A stretch of DNA of 64,000 bases, from positions 248,001 through 312,000 of the forward strand of contig WNYE01000017.1 in the NCBI GenBank assembly GCA_021396245.1, read 5' to 3'. A program made the position numbers and the translations under genes. Every line of letters starts with the position of its first letter. Position 1 is the first letter of the stretch. The notes under the pieces are model-generated. The model did not search any database, was not told the DNA's origin, and worked only from the letters and a program-made list of their open reading frames with translations. This stretch comes from Sporothrix humicola (Eukaryota; Ascomycota; Sordariomycetes; Ophiostomatales; Ophiostomataceae). Positions 12,639 to 23,624 of the stretch are shown piece after piece.

Positions 12639-13857
12639 GTTTGTCGTCGATCAAATCAAGAGGGTGTCGATGTGCTTTTGGCGATGCCTTATCGGTCGAG
12701 AGAAGAAGAGAGATTTACCCTTGCTCGCGCAAGTTGCGACAGGCGATGAAGCCTGCTTCTGCCCGCAAAGGATGAGCTGCTCTCTGTAGGACGAGGCCCG
12801 TCGGGCGTGTAACGCAGAGTAACGATGCGCCGCTCCGTGGGACGGCAAATATTGTCGTGTTTGCTGTCCAATCTGGGTGCAAAGTGCGCTCGATAAAAAG
12901 AGGGGCAGCGAAGGTGAGTAGAAGTTGAGGCCTGAAAAGATAAACTGCCACGAAAATCAGAAAACGTCGCGATCGACAGGAACGTCACTGGGCAAGGAAT
13001 GCGGGAATGCGGGCTGGACGTCTTTGTCTCGGGCACGACCGTTGGAAAGAACTGAAATGCAGGATAAAAATAGAGGGACGAGGATTGTGCAGCAGAACGA
13101 AAAGAATGAAGGCAAACGACTGAAAAGAAGGACTTGGCAGATATCGCGAAAAAGAACGTTCTGGTTTGTGGTTTGCAGTTTGTTGACAAGGATGAGTTTT
13201 TGTCAGAATGAGTGGCTGAGGGGAGATAATGGCGACGGGATAATAATCAAAAAGAAAACCAGAAAACCAAAGGTTTCAAGGGAGAGCGCCCTGTCCAACC
13301 GAGCCTGAGCCTCACTCTTTTTTCTTTTTCGCTTGCTGCAGGATGACGGGATTGCGCACGTTGGGCAACCTTTTGACTGAGAGACGTGGATGGTGGGTTG
13401 TTTTGCGCGTGGCTCCAGCAACCAGCTGCAGGTTGCGGCAAAGTGGAGTAATCTGGTTGGGTGAGGGGTGACGTTTGTCTGTGTTTGGTTGGTTCACTTC
13501 CTCAGGAGCCATGATCCCTGTCGATGCAGTGTAAATAGACGGAAATCGTCGCAAAAAAGACGAGCGCACAGAAAAGGCGATGATGACATAAAATGGAACA
13601 AAAATAAGAATAAAAAAAAAGAAATGCAATATGTTCAAAATGGATATCGTTGCGTCATGTGGTTTCTGAGTTTTTGAGACGTTCTGTGGTGCCGTCTCGT
13701 CCAAGTAGTGTGTGTGAAAGTAAACAAACAAAAAAAGGGTCTAAACTATCTCCATCTTCATCGCCGATTTTTAGTTGACAAAGGTCTTTGTTTTTGACTG
13801 CGCTTTGCAGCACTAGCTGTATCACTGTATCCAAAGACTAGTTTCCGCCTGTCTCCA
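12639..13857. other. Spacer upstream of the single-TM gene and downstream of TSC1
   Basis: Pyrimidine-rich on the minus strand, as expected for the leader of the minus-strand gene starting at 12638 and the 3' region of TSC1. The only open frame of possible interest is the small basic one at 13312-13512, listed separately. Other frames look like CT-tract artefacts. Confidence 0.45.
13312..13512 (-). CDS. Possible small basic protein, 66 aa
   Basis: A frame starting at an ATG in good context (ATCATGGCTCC) encodes MAPEEVNQPNTDK... and ends in a Lys-rich tail (QQAKKKKE). It is Pro/Asn/Arg/Lys-rich with no recognised domain. It lies in the roughly 1.2-kb spacer between TSC1 and the single-TM gene, on the same strand as both. 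It could be a genuine small gene, an upstream ORF in a long leader, or chance. No splice partner was identified. Confidence 0.25.
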   Translation of the reverse strand: MAPEEVNQPNTDKRHPSPNQITPLCRNLQLVAGATRKTTHHPRLSVKRLPNVRNPVILQQAKKKKE

Positions 13858-16800
13858 TTACACAAACCCGCGGATGCCGCGAATTCCGGATCCAGTTGGC
13901 TTCTTATCCCGCTTGTCGCCGTCTTCGCTCTTTTTGCTCTCCTTGCGCTCCTTACGCAGAGAGTTTTGTACGCCGCCTAGAGTGATGTCAGCATGTAAGT
14001 CGCAATGTAGAATTTGACAGCCTTCTTTGTACTTACCCCTTCCGTAGTATCTCTCGGCTTGGGGGCTGGTGCTGCCCGGAGGCTCGCGATTGTCTCCGCC
14101 TGGCGGAGGCCCTGATGGAGTTGAAGGCCGACGAACGGCTGTGTTTGGTGACGAGACGGCGGATCCGACGCTGGTCGACATTTGCGCAGCCCATGTACCC
14201 GGCGAGGTGGCATCAAACGAGCCGGCATCGGAAGCGACACGCTGTCTGTGCCGGGGAGCGCCACTGGCACTGCTCACGCTGCCGCGCATGGCGATTGGAT
14301 GGGAGCGCGCTTCCGGGTCGGCCGGAGTGGCCGTGGCGGCAGCCTGTGCATCGTTTCCAATACGGTATTTGCTGCTGAATTCATCTTGCGGCGGGCTCGT
14401 GCTGAACTCGAGCCGCTTAGCCTCGAGGAGCGTGTACTTGCGCGTCAACCGGGCGTGCTTCTTTTGTAGCTCTAGGTACTTTGCACGACTGGCAGCCAGG
14501 GCGCTGTCGACCTGTGCGCGTGTTTCCGATAAGTTGGCGCCAGTTCCCGGCGTGCCGTCCCCCCCGCCCAGAGCTTCGGTAAGTTTGGCGTTGAGGGCGA
14601 TGACTTGGTGTTGGTAGTAGGTGCGCGTCCGCGCCAGATCGGCTTCGCGCGCTTCGAGCTTCATTTGCAGGACTTCGAGAGTGCCCTCCAGTTTGGACAC
14701 TTCTTCCTGCGTCTGCTCGAGCTGGTTTTCCAGCTTTTGACTCTCCCGCTTGGCCGCTTCGAGTGTCTTGACCTCTTCCTTGAGCTTGTCCATCTCAGCC
14801 GCCGCGGTCTCCAGCATCTGCATGTCCTGCTTGGCCTTGAGCTCGCGCACCTCGGCCTCGCACACGAGCGCCAACAGCCGCGCCCCGTCTTCTTGCGACA
14901 CCTTGAGGTCGCGCCGCAGCGCCTCCTCGTCGGCCGTCCACGCCTTGTGCTCGTCTTTGAGTTTCTTGAGCTTGTTGGAAAGCGAGTCGCCCCAGTTGCG
15001 CGACATGTTGCGGCTCATTTCGGCCTCCTTTTTGACCTGCGCCTCGGTCTTTTTGGCCTCCTCGAGGCGTTGCTTCAGGGTGCGGTTGGCCAGGATCAGG
15101 CGCTGAGTCTCGGCTTCCGTGACGGCCTGCCGCACATTGCTGCGCCGCAGCGCGCCAATGTGTGCCAGGTGCTGCTGGACCATGTACCGCTCAAACGTCA
15201 GGTCGTTTTTGAGCAGCAGAATCTGGCGCCGCATGTCGGTCAAGGTGTCGTCGCTTGGCTCGGCGCCATCTTTGTTGCCAGCGACACCGACCTGAATATC
15301 GTCGACATTGTCGAGGTGGTGAAGGGGGGACGGTGCGCTCAGAGACGGCTGCCGCAGCGACACCTTGGACGGCGATGTGAGCCGTTCTGGGACTGATTCT
15401 TGGTGGCTCAGCGAGAGCGACTGCACGCTGTCGTTGGCTTGGCTCTGGTAGAGGCTCGACCTCACAGTCCTCGAAGAGTCGCTTGCATCTTGGCCTTCGG
15501 ACCGTGAAATGGTCTGAGAGAGCAGCGGGCCCAGAGTTGGGCTATCCGTCGTGCTGTCTCGGCGAACGGGCTCAGATGGCAGACTGGATTGCGACGTTCT
15601 CCGAAGAGATGCAATGCCTGTCGATGCTGACAGCCTCGCACTATTGGGGATTTGGTCGGGTGCAGTCTCCTCCTCGGGACTGTTGCTAGTAGGCAAGGCC
15701 GAGCTTCTGTTTGAGAGGGAAGGGAACTGGTCTCTCAATAGATTGCGCTGCGTGATGCTGTCGTTCCGGAGAGCATGGCGCTCGTCAACCGATATGTGGA
15801 GCGATACGCACTCGGCCACCACGTCGGCAGTGGCGCTCTTCATCCACCGCCCAAAATCCGTCTTTTCGGACTCGATCGTCAGGCTGTAAAAATTGGGGTG
15901 CAGCATGTGCACTTTGCGGTACTTTTCAGACCGGTCGCGAATCTCCGACGGCTGCACCTCCAGATCGTCCGTGTCTGTCGCATTGGCGTGGCGGAGGTAG
16001 CGCTGTGGCTTGCGAATGTAGTCCATAAAGTTGAGCGGGTACAGCCCATACAGGATATTAAAGTAGCCAAGGAGGTGTGGAATGGCAAGGCCGTCCGTCC
16101 CGGGCGAGAATGTGCACTTCTCCCACACCTGGAACGACGAGTTTTGCTCCGACGGACTAGCCATAGCCCCGAGGTCGTCGGTGATGGGCTGTTCGCGGTC
16201 CCAAAACAGAATGCGCGCGTAGATGTTAAAGAGGGTGGGGAGGTAGGGCACGATGGAGCCCGGCATGTTTGGCAGCAGCATCGTTAGGCAGGTCAGGGCC
16301 AGCGACACCACTGTTGTCGACGTATCATTCTGGAGGCAGCGCAGGAGGCTCTCGAAAAGTGGCGACTTGACGATCAGGTAGAGGTGCGGTGGTTGGCTAT
16401 GGATGAATTCGGACAGGAGGCTGATCGAGCGTGTGCGGTAAAATTTTTGCACAAAGAAGTCGTTCAAGACCTGGAAGAATTCCTGGGGACTGTTAGCTGC
16501 GCTATCTCAATAAATAGCTCAGAATGGCGCTGCAGGGTGAATACCTTCGGCTTTCTCTTGCCAAACTGAACCAGAACATCCTGCATGGGCCGCTCCTTGG
16601 TCCAGCCTGAGCTGTATCCCCCTGTCAAGACAACGTGGTACACATCCATCCATTTCTGCAGCAGCCGCAGCCCAAGAGCATACGGTGCAGCATCTTTGTT
16701 GGTGAGGTCCTGCGCACCGCCGCCGCCGCCACCACCACTGCCCTCGTCATTGTCGTCGTCTTCGTCGTCTGGCACAAGGAACTCCCCGATATCGGACAGC

Positions 16801-17218
16801 ACCTCGCTTGACGCTGAAGCTGAAGAGCCCCGCTCGTCGCCAAGGTGGTCAAACACAGGCTCAATCAGCTTCTCCCACCACTGCAGCAAGTATGCCGTCG
16901 ACCGGATGGCTGGCCGCAGCTGCCGCAGGATGGCCAGGAAACATGCATAGTAAATGGGCTGTTTGTCGTGTACCGAGTGCGAAAATGTGGCCAGTAGATC
17001 CTCCTGCAGGCGGTCGGCCGTGGCCTGGTCGTGCTCGCTGTGTTTTTCGAGGTACGCGTCAAGGGTGCGGATGAGGTCTTCGGATAGGGGCAGCTTGGGC
17101 GCAGCCAACGACGCTTGGATGGCCTTGTGCAGGTCTCGAGTTGAGCTGGAAGAGAGAGTTAAGAGTTTGTTTGTTTTCATGCCGGTAGACGACAGATAAC
17201 ATACCCTGATGCCGCCAT
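13858..17218 (-). CDS. TSC1: TSC1 / hamartin homologue
   Basis: Hamartin pairs with tuberin (TSC2) as a GAP complex for Rheb and so restrains TORC1; S. pombe has it, S. cerevisiae does not. Exons in transcript order: 17218-17205 (14 nt), 17145-16545, 16482-14037 and 13976-13858, giving 1059 aa. The start is ATGGCGGCATCAGG, which splices to read MAASGSTRDLHKAI; the longer open frame at 17237 opens with GTG and runs through the first intron. Junction two reads GKRKPK-EFFQVLNDFF. The alpha-helical N-terminal hamartin domain (FAILRQLRP..., SLLSEFIHSQPPHLYLIVKSPLFESLL) spans roughly residues 1-430, interrupted by an acidic and poly-Gly insert near 160-175. Residues of about 430-610 are Ser-rich linker. 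A long coiled coil runs about 617-840, as in animal TSC1. The last intron is 60 nt, in frame and stop-free. The family call is strong. Confidence 0.93.
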
Positions 17219-18481
17219 TGTCAATGCTCACGGCCACAGACCGTATGGCACTCCTCTATTGCTTTTGTCGCCGAGTGGACGGGTCCTGGTCCAAGCTCGT
17301 GATTATCGTGAACCTCGATGTCTCTTTGGGCAGCTCAAAGCCGCCTCAAGTTCGACGCAAACCGGCAGGTCCGCAACGGGTCTTCCGTGAAGGAGTATTG
17401 AATCCGCCGTCACCGATCGGATCTTATGCTCGCATTGTCGGCCGGATTGCGTGCTGGGGCCGGGAGATAGCCTTGTCGTCGAAAAGTTCGAAGAATTTGG
17501 GTGAGGGGTTAGAGTTGCTGGAACGCGGCGGCGGCATGCAGATAGCGGCCCCTGAATTGACAGGTGCAGCGGTCGGACTTCGGTATGTCGTCACTTTGTC
17601 GCCGCGTGGAAGCCGTGAGTAGTGTATTCGAGGTCCGGGTCCGGGTCTGAGTCTGTCGCAGGCCGTAAAGCAGGGTCTCAGATGAATACGCCGCAATTGC
17701 TGGAGATAGCGACATCGTCAAGCTGACTGGACTGAAAAAAAAATAAGCGGACTCCTGAGAATTTCGTATTTATTTTTGGATTAATTTTAATTCAAGGTCG
17801 CTCTTTCCTTGCCCATTGATCGTACGCTAACAGCCAGAGGTGCAGGTGACCAGCAGCTCAACCCCGCACCACTGCGCTGTGGGTCGTGCCTGCCGTCTTT
17901 GATGCGCACGTTTAGAACCAGTTGGACAGGCGCTTTGTGCCTGGTACCTTGTAGTGTACTACTGATACATGTGCCAGCCAGGTACAGCTACCTGTCATTT
18001 ATGTGGAGTCTCCCCAGGAAACTAGTCCTTGGCTCCTGCAGTTTTCCTTGTTAGTGGCGGCAGCATGGCCCAGGACCGACCATGCCGTCAGTGAGCCCAC
18101 TGTGGACTGCTACACTGGGCTGGAAGTGGACTGAGGACTGGACTTGAGGACTGACAATCAAAGAGGGAAAGAGCAACCGCGAAAGCTTTCCTTTGGTCTT
18201 TGTGACAACGTAAGACCAGCAAGCTGCACTCTTCACGGTCTGGTCTACCCGCGTCCGATGAGGAGAGAGAGAGGAGTCAGGGAAGAAGGAAGGAGCGACA
18301 CAAAGCTTCCCTCAGAAGTAGCAAAATGGCCTCACGTGGTGCCTCTTACGACACTCCTAGTGCTCTGATGATGCGCCTTTCTGCATGTCACTTACGCAAC
18401 GGGACCTTTAGCTGTTCCTCACTTTCCCTTTTTGCCCAGCAGCTTTATGCTTTGGAGTCATTCCAATCTGACCTTGACGTC

Positions 18482-18501
18482 GTAACTTGTAGTAACTTGT
18501 A
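18482..18501 (+). repeat. 10-bp tandem duplication
   Basis: GTAACTTGTA occurs twice back to back about 330 bp upstream of the DJ-1-like start codon. It may be a duplicated factor site or replication slippage. Confidence 0.8.
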
Positions 18502-18713
18502 GTCGTGCAGTGCACCCTTGGAAAGCTGTTACCCGTTTCGGGGAATTGAGCGTGTCGTTCCTACCTTCCTTGTTCTTTTGTTTGCCCGCGTGCCTCCTTC
18601 TCCTCCTTGGTCCTCCTCCTCAACAACACCTTCCCCCCATTTGCCCAACTGCTTTGTTCCCCCTCACCCACCCCCCTCTCCTGACCACCTTCTCCTATTG
18701 CAGCTTCCCTCCC

Positions 18714-18723
18714 TTTAAATAGG
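18714..18723 (+). promoter_or_regulatory. TATA-like element of the DJ-1-like gene
   Basis: TTTAAATAGG follows a C-rich tract and precedes the CT-rich leader, about 110 bp upstream of the ATG at 18833. The position fits a TATA-type core promoter; transcription start was not determined. Confidence 0.4.
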
Positions 18724-18832
18724 AACCCCGCCCGCTCGTCTGACTCGATTGGAATTCCCTCTCTCTTCATCTTCTTTTCTTCCCAAACACTACACATATC
18801 TTCTTTTTTTCACACACGCAATATCATTCAAG

Positions 18833-19957
18833 ATGGCTGCGAAGACTTCTGCAGTGGCTGACCAGGAGCCGCTCTCGATCCTGTTCGCCCTGCAGAGCAA
18901 GTTTGACCTGCTGGACCTTGCTGGCCCGCTTGAGGCTTTCAACTGGGCCCAGCATGATGCCAAGGATCCTGGTAAGTGATTGTGACGATGACGGTGATGA
19001 TTGTGATGTCAATTAGGAGACAATTGATGCCATTGATGCTGTTGATGCCGTTGATGGCACCTACGGTATTTGTACGTATTAGCGTGGCACCAAGCTAATG
19101 CATGTCTCCTCTTTTCTCTCTCTCTAGAAAGCAAGGCCTTTGACATCACCATCGCCGGCGGCGAGCCCAAGGTGATTTCCAGCCAGGGCGTCGTCATTGG
19201 CTCGCAGATTTCGTTCAAGGAGGCACATGAGCAGCTCGAGGATTTTGATATTCTCGTGATTGTCGGCGGCGACTCGGCAAATATCCTCAAGACTCGCGCC
19301 GAGCCCCTTCCTCTCATTGAGAAGTTCTCAGAGCTTCAAAAGGCCAACCCCATCCGGGAGCGCACGCTCCTCTCTATTTGTACCGGCTCCCTCTTCCTGG
19401 CCGACCTGGGCCTCCTCGCTGGCCTGTCTGCCACCACCCATCCGGACTACATGACCAGCTTTGAGAACCTCTGCAGCCACGCTGCTACTCGCAACATGGA
19501 CGAGCGCACCGACGTCATTGAGGACGCGCGCTACGTCGTCAACAACCTCCGCTTCGACCTCGGTGACGAGGACGACAACCCATACATTCGCCGCAAGTCG
19601 GACGCTCGCCGTCCCTCCAATGCTAGGTTCGTAATCTGTGCAGGGCACTGGGATACCATTGCCCCGTCTTACTTTGTCGAGTCATTTTGAGTCACGCCAT
19701 ACTAACATTTCGTCTCCACTCACAGAAAGGGAAGCATTTCGCTCAAGAGCTCTGGTCGCCGTGAATCCATTGCCCGCCGTGCTGCCATGCGCCTCGGCGG
19801 CCTGCGCGTCATTACTGCCGGCGGCATCAGCTCTGGCATCGACGCTGCCCTCTACATGATCAGCGCCAACGTGTCCGAGGAATCGGCCAACGAAGTGGCC
19901 AGAGTCCTTCAGTGGACCTGGACCAAGGGCGTCGTCGTGGATGGCCTGGATGTGTGA
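18833..19957 (+). CDS. DJ-1/PfpI (ThiJ) family protein
   Basis: Three exons, 18833-18971, 19128-19626 and 19726-19957, encode 289 aa with both introns GT-AG and phase kept. The fold is the class-I glutamine-amidotransferase-like DJ-1/PfpI type. Features visible: FDLLDLAGPLEAFNWA near residues 24-39, the strand IVGGDSAN near 91-98, and the nucleophile elbow with C131 (LLSICTGSLFLADLGLLAG) followed by H151 in ATTHPDYM. The C-terminal helix reads GGISSGIDAALYMI. A basic insert of about 40 residues (DNPYIRRKSDARRPS... to SIARRAAMRLGG) lies across the second junction, longer than in bacterial members. Members may be glyoxalases, proteases, isonitrile hydratases or chaperones; the activity here is not assignable. 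A possible poly(A) signal AATAAA lies at 20237. Confidence 0.92.
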
Positions 19958-20873
19958 GCGGTCTGCCGGTGAGCGCCGTTTTGTCCCAGTCGCAAGCAGT
20001 CAAAATTCTTGTAAGCAGTAATGCAAAGGGGACAAACGGCCAGGAACACGTTTCTTGGTTCTTGGGACTCGAAGGCCGCCGCACTCCAGGCAAAAACAAA
20101 GAAAAAAAGGACAAAACATCACAAAAAAATGTCAAAATATGAAATTGTATATTAGGAGTCATTTTGCGGCTAGCTTTTTCGAGTTATTTGTATGATTGAA
20201 CATTGGAATGAACATTGCCACTCCATTTTTGTGCGCAATAAACCCAGCTTGACAGCGTGAAGCGATCTGAGTGAGTAACATGACTGACATGACTGACATG
20301 AAGTCGGTGGTGAGATGAAATGCTCCGAGTTACACCAGAAACGCGCATGTTAGTGGTGAAAGCACATGCACATATTGAGGAATTAGGTGCATTTTTATGG
20401 GGGCGTATGGGGCCGTTCTAGGTCGCTAAAACGGAGCCTTTTAGCGGGTCAACTGGCAGGTCTTTATCGCTATCGCAATGCCCTTGGCCAGACATAACTC
20501 CCAAGATTGAAAGGATACCAGATGACTAATCATACCCACTGTAACGCGAGTCTGGCAGCCAATGGCAGTGTTCGCTCCAGGCACCTATCTATTTCCAACT
20601 GGGAAGCTCCTGTTCCAACTGCAACTGTCTACAAGCAGTAAATACCTCCTTCCATCGACGACATCGCGCAACACCGCATCTACGACGCACCTCGACGGCC
20701 TATCTATCGTGGGACTCTACCCTTGTTTGACCTCTCAACTCTGCGACCCATCTCGACACGCTTTCTCCATTTATTCTCCACGCGATACAGAGGCGACCGT
20801 TTCCGAAAAAGGCCGCACGAAGCGACGACGAGAATCGAACTTTGAACGGCACGAAACAGAAACAACAGACACA
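19958..20873. other. Spacer between DJ-1-like gene and V-ATPase subunit e gene
   Basis: 3' region of the DJ-1-like gene with AATAAA at 20237-20242, a short tandem repeat at 20280-20300 (ATGACTGAC twice plus ATG), then the promoter and leader of the next plus-strand gene. No further gene is seen. Confidence 0.5.
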
Positions 20874-21320
20874 ATGGCGAACGGGTTAGTTTCTTTCCGT
20901 GTTCCGGTGGTGGAATAGCCGGCGAGGCGGCTGGGGAGACGGACGTGATGGTGTCGATGTGACTCGTCGCGGCCGGCCGTTATGCATAACGTTGAGACGA
21001 GGGACGGGGCATCGCGAGAATACAAGCTAACCGTGGACCGCAATCAGTTGGAGCATCTTTGTCGGCCTCTTTGTCGTCGCCGCCATGAGCGTCGGCGCCT
21101 GGTTCCTCTCGCCCAAGGGCGAAAACCAAGTGTAGGTCACAGCCACCATCATTGCATTTCAAACTTCCCATTAACGGTTACCCCCAGTCTCTGGCGCTCG
21201 TCGCTCATCCTGGCATTCACTTGCTGCTACCTCATGTGGGCGATTACCTTTTTGGCACAGCTGAACCCTCTGATCGAGCCGCGGCGGTCCGACCTACGGG
21301 CGGCCTTTATACACGAATAG
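20874..21320 (+). CDS. VMA9: V-type H+-ATPase subunit e (Vma9-like)
   Basis: A small proteolipid-like subunit of the membrane Vo sector of the vacuolar proton pump, needed for assembly and activity. Three exons: 20874-20884 (11 nt only), 21048-21131 and 21188-21320, total 75 aa. Splicing gives MANGWSIFVGLFVVAAMSVG for the first 20 residues, then a short polar loop (SPKGENQ), a second hydrophobic helix (LWRSSLILAFTCCYLMWAITFLA) and the conserved end LNPLIEPRRSDLR. Length and two-helix layout match the ATP synthase subunit H/Vma9 family. The tiny first exon explains why the full product is not visible as one open frame. The gene is convergent with ARV1 downstream. Confidence 0.92.
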
Positions 21321-21837
21321 ACGGCGGAGGACGACGAATCGACTCGACGAGGAGAGAAGGACACGGGCGAGGCGCGCCACACACACAACACACACTATAC
21401 GCATCATATCACACATTTTTTGTTTTCATAACCGGCGTTTATCTTTGCTTTTGGAACGACGACGTCGTACGGCCTCGCCGACGACGTATACTGGTGGGAG
21501 GCCGGCATAATATGCTGGGCCGAGAGGAGGACGGAGAGAGATCTCTCCACTGCGAGCGGACTCCGAAGGAGATGGATACCAGATGAGGTGACGTTTTAAT
21601 ATCGTCACCTGTGTAATTAATTGTATCTGGCGGGAATCTTTGTGTTCTCTTTTTCTTGCTGTTTTGCATATAATAGACAAACAGACGCTTCGTCGTCTTT
21701 CCACATTCACTATGCTGGCCCAACGATGAATAAATGGAGTGTGCAATCACTGGTACTATTTTCTATCATGGCATTAATGTCTATTATCTCGTACAGTTAT
21801 TAAAATCATTGTTCTCAATACCATTGCCACACCACAT
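21321..21837. other. Convergent 3' spacer between VMA9 (+) and ARV1 (-)
   Basis: Contains AATAAA at 21729-21734 and AT-rich stretches fitting polyadenylation regions. No gene is recognised. Confidence 0.5.
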
Positions 21838-22962
21838 TCACCCAACCGCCAGTCTGCCCGCCCAGTCGCGGACCATGAGAACAACCGCCCACAGCGCCCG
21901 TCCGTCTTCGGCCACGCTGCTCTCGCCGGCGCCATCGACATCGCCTAGGCCGACTACCCACAACACAAGTCGTCCAATAGCCCATCGACTGAGAGCACCG
22001 GCCATGGCCAGAAATGCGGCCGTGCCGTACCCGCAGTCAAGTAAAATCTTGAGGGCTTCAATGTTGTTGACCACAACGGCCCATCCAAGTGAACGTGCTG
22101 CTGCCGGCACGTCATAGTCCCAAATGACCATGAGGATGGGGAACAATTTTGTAGACGAGCTGACAAGCAGCGCCGTGGATACGGAGTTGGGCCGGTGAAA
22201 GGTCGGAAGGATTCGCATACGAGCGAGGGGTGACAGAGGCGAGCTTGTCAGGAAGCGAATGGAAAAGTGGAAGGCGAGCGTCGAGAGGGCGCAGAGCACC
22301 AAAAAGAAGAAGTACTGCAGCACGATAGGCTGCTGGGCGAGGCGGCCAATGTCGGCAGCGGAGGCAGCAATATCGGCCGGGTTCTGGAGGAAGGAAGAGG
22401 CGGCGGACGAGGAAGAGGTCAAAGAAGAGGGTGTGAGGGAGAGGGCGAGATGTGACGCCGAGGCCAGCGACGAAGCAAAAGAGCCGCCACTCCCTGAGCC
22501 ACCTCCTGCATCTGGCGGTTCTAGGAGTGGCCCTGCTGCTTGTATTGGTGCCGCTTCTGACGGCAGGAGAGACGACAAGACACTTGCTGCACCACCTCCA
22601 GGTTTGGCCGATCCAAATAGACCAATGGCATCTTCCGGATTGGACTGGCGCTCAATACGCGCCCACGTCAAATAGACGTCAAATAGTAGAAGCAAAACGC
22701 CCAGGCGGACAATCGACGGGTCGAACTGGTCGCCCTCGCGCATCAGCGTGTTGTGTAGTAGGTGGCGGTAGACCTGTGGCTTGATAAGGACGAGGTCGAT
22801 GAAGATGACCACAAAGTCGTGCTCGACATACTTGTCGCAGAACTGGCCGCAATTGCGACACACAGTCAGCCGAATGTTGTGGCCGCTGGACTTGTCGCCG
22901 GCGCCGGAGTACTCGGTCCAGAGCGTCTGGACGGGGTACTGGCACTCGATGCAGATGGGCAT
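21838..22962 (-). CDS. ARV1: ARV1 homologue, ER sterol/GPI-anchor homeostasis protein
   Basis: An ER membrane protein needed for sterol distribution and for an early GPI-anchor step. Single exon, 374 aa, ATG at 22962. The N-terminal Arv1 homology domain has paired zinc ligands C4/C7 (MPICIECQ) and C35/C38 (CRNCGQFCDKYVEHD). It is followed by the family hallmark FVVIFIDLVLIKPQVYRHLL and further hydrophobic helices (YFFFLVLCALSTLAFHF and others). An insert of about 90 residues rich in Ser, Ala and Gly lies around 130-215 between the first and later membrane segments, longer than in yeast Arv1. The family is certain from the zinc motif plus the DLVLIK segment. Confidence 0.94.
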   Translation of the reverse strand: MPICIECQYPVQTLWTEYSGAGDKSSGHNIRLTVCRNCGQFCDKYVEHDFVVIFIDLVLIKPQVYRHLLHNTLMREGDQFDPSIVRLGVLLLLFDVYLTWARIERQSNPEDAIGLFGSAKPGGGAASVLSSLLPSEAAPIQAAGPLLEPPDAGGGSGSGGSFASSLASASHLALSLTPSSLTSSSSAASSFLQNPADIAASAADIGRLAQQPIVLQYFFFLVLCALSTLAFHFSIRFLTSSPLSPLARMRILPTFHRPNSVSTALLVSSSTKLFPILMVIWDYDVPAAARSLGWAVVVNNIEALKILLDCGYGTAAFLAMAGALSRWAIGRLVLWVVGLGDVDGAGESSVAEDGRALWAVVLMVRDWAGRLAVG

Positions 22963-23624
22963 TTCGGCGGTGAGGAGGTCGACAAGACGAGAAGAAAAAT
23001 ATGGCCGTGAAAGAGTGTGAGCTTAGGGCAAAAGGCCCACAGAATGTGTGATGGACATTTAACTGCCCATGTCCTGTCGGAGTTCCGTTTATTCGTGGTA
23101 GACAATGGTGGCCGTCGTTATTGTCGTCGCTGTTCTTCGCCGTCGAATTGTTTGAGGTGTCGTTAATTGTTAGGGGCATTGTTGTCGCGTCAAGTCGATC
23201 GCGGCCCCACGTCATATTAAATTGGTCCTGTGCATTATGTAAGCGGACTACCACCCTACCCTTCAGATGAACATATCAGATGGGAGAAGACTAATTAGAC
23301 GACATGCATACACAATTTGCATTAAATACATTGTTCTTAGGGTTTGTATTCTGTTGAAACTATACAGCCGCAAGCCATGTACAGGTGGTGTTGCTCTTTT
23401 GGTTGTAAATAGGGGTATTAAATAAAAGTGCCGTCTATGCCAGAATGAGAGGTACAAGAAAATGTGACTGAACAAGAAACAAGTAGCCAAGAAAGAAATG
23501 AAGAAGTGAAAACGCAGAAGATGAAGAGAGAAGAAGAAGAACGCAGAAACATAAGAAACTATATAATGTGTGAACATCATGAGAGGGCTTCATAATCGGC
23601 TAAAATGCTCGCCCCTCTCGTCAT
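22963..23624. other. Spacer upstream of ARV1, downstream of the LysM gene
   Basis: Promoter of the minus-strand ARV1 gene next to the 3' end of the minus-strand LysM gene. Purine-rich on the plus strand around 23440-23560 (CT-rich on the minus strand). No gene seen. Confidence 0.5.

Larger units (their letters stand above)
17219..18832. other. Divergent promoter region between TSC1 (-) and the DJ-1-like gene (+)
   Basis: No coding gene is seen. Near the right end (about 18540-18830) the plus strand is CT-rich with a TATA-like element. A perfect 10-bp tandem duplication (GTAACTTGTA twice) lies at 18482-18501. A CACGTG core is present near 18332. An AT-rich stretch lies around 17740-17790. Confidence 0.5.

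Noticed and set aside
14605..15396. 263-codon plus-strand frame, leucine- and arginine-rich
   Set aside because: Antisense to the TSC1 coiled coil; Glu/Lys/Gln codons read backwards give Leu/Phe.
20830..20850. Reverse-strand GTTCGATTC resembling a tRNA T loop
   Set aside because: Flanking bases do not form a T stem, and it lies in the VMA9 leader.
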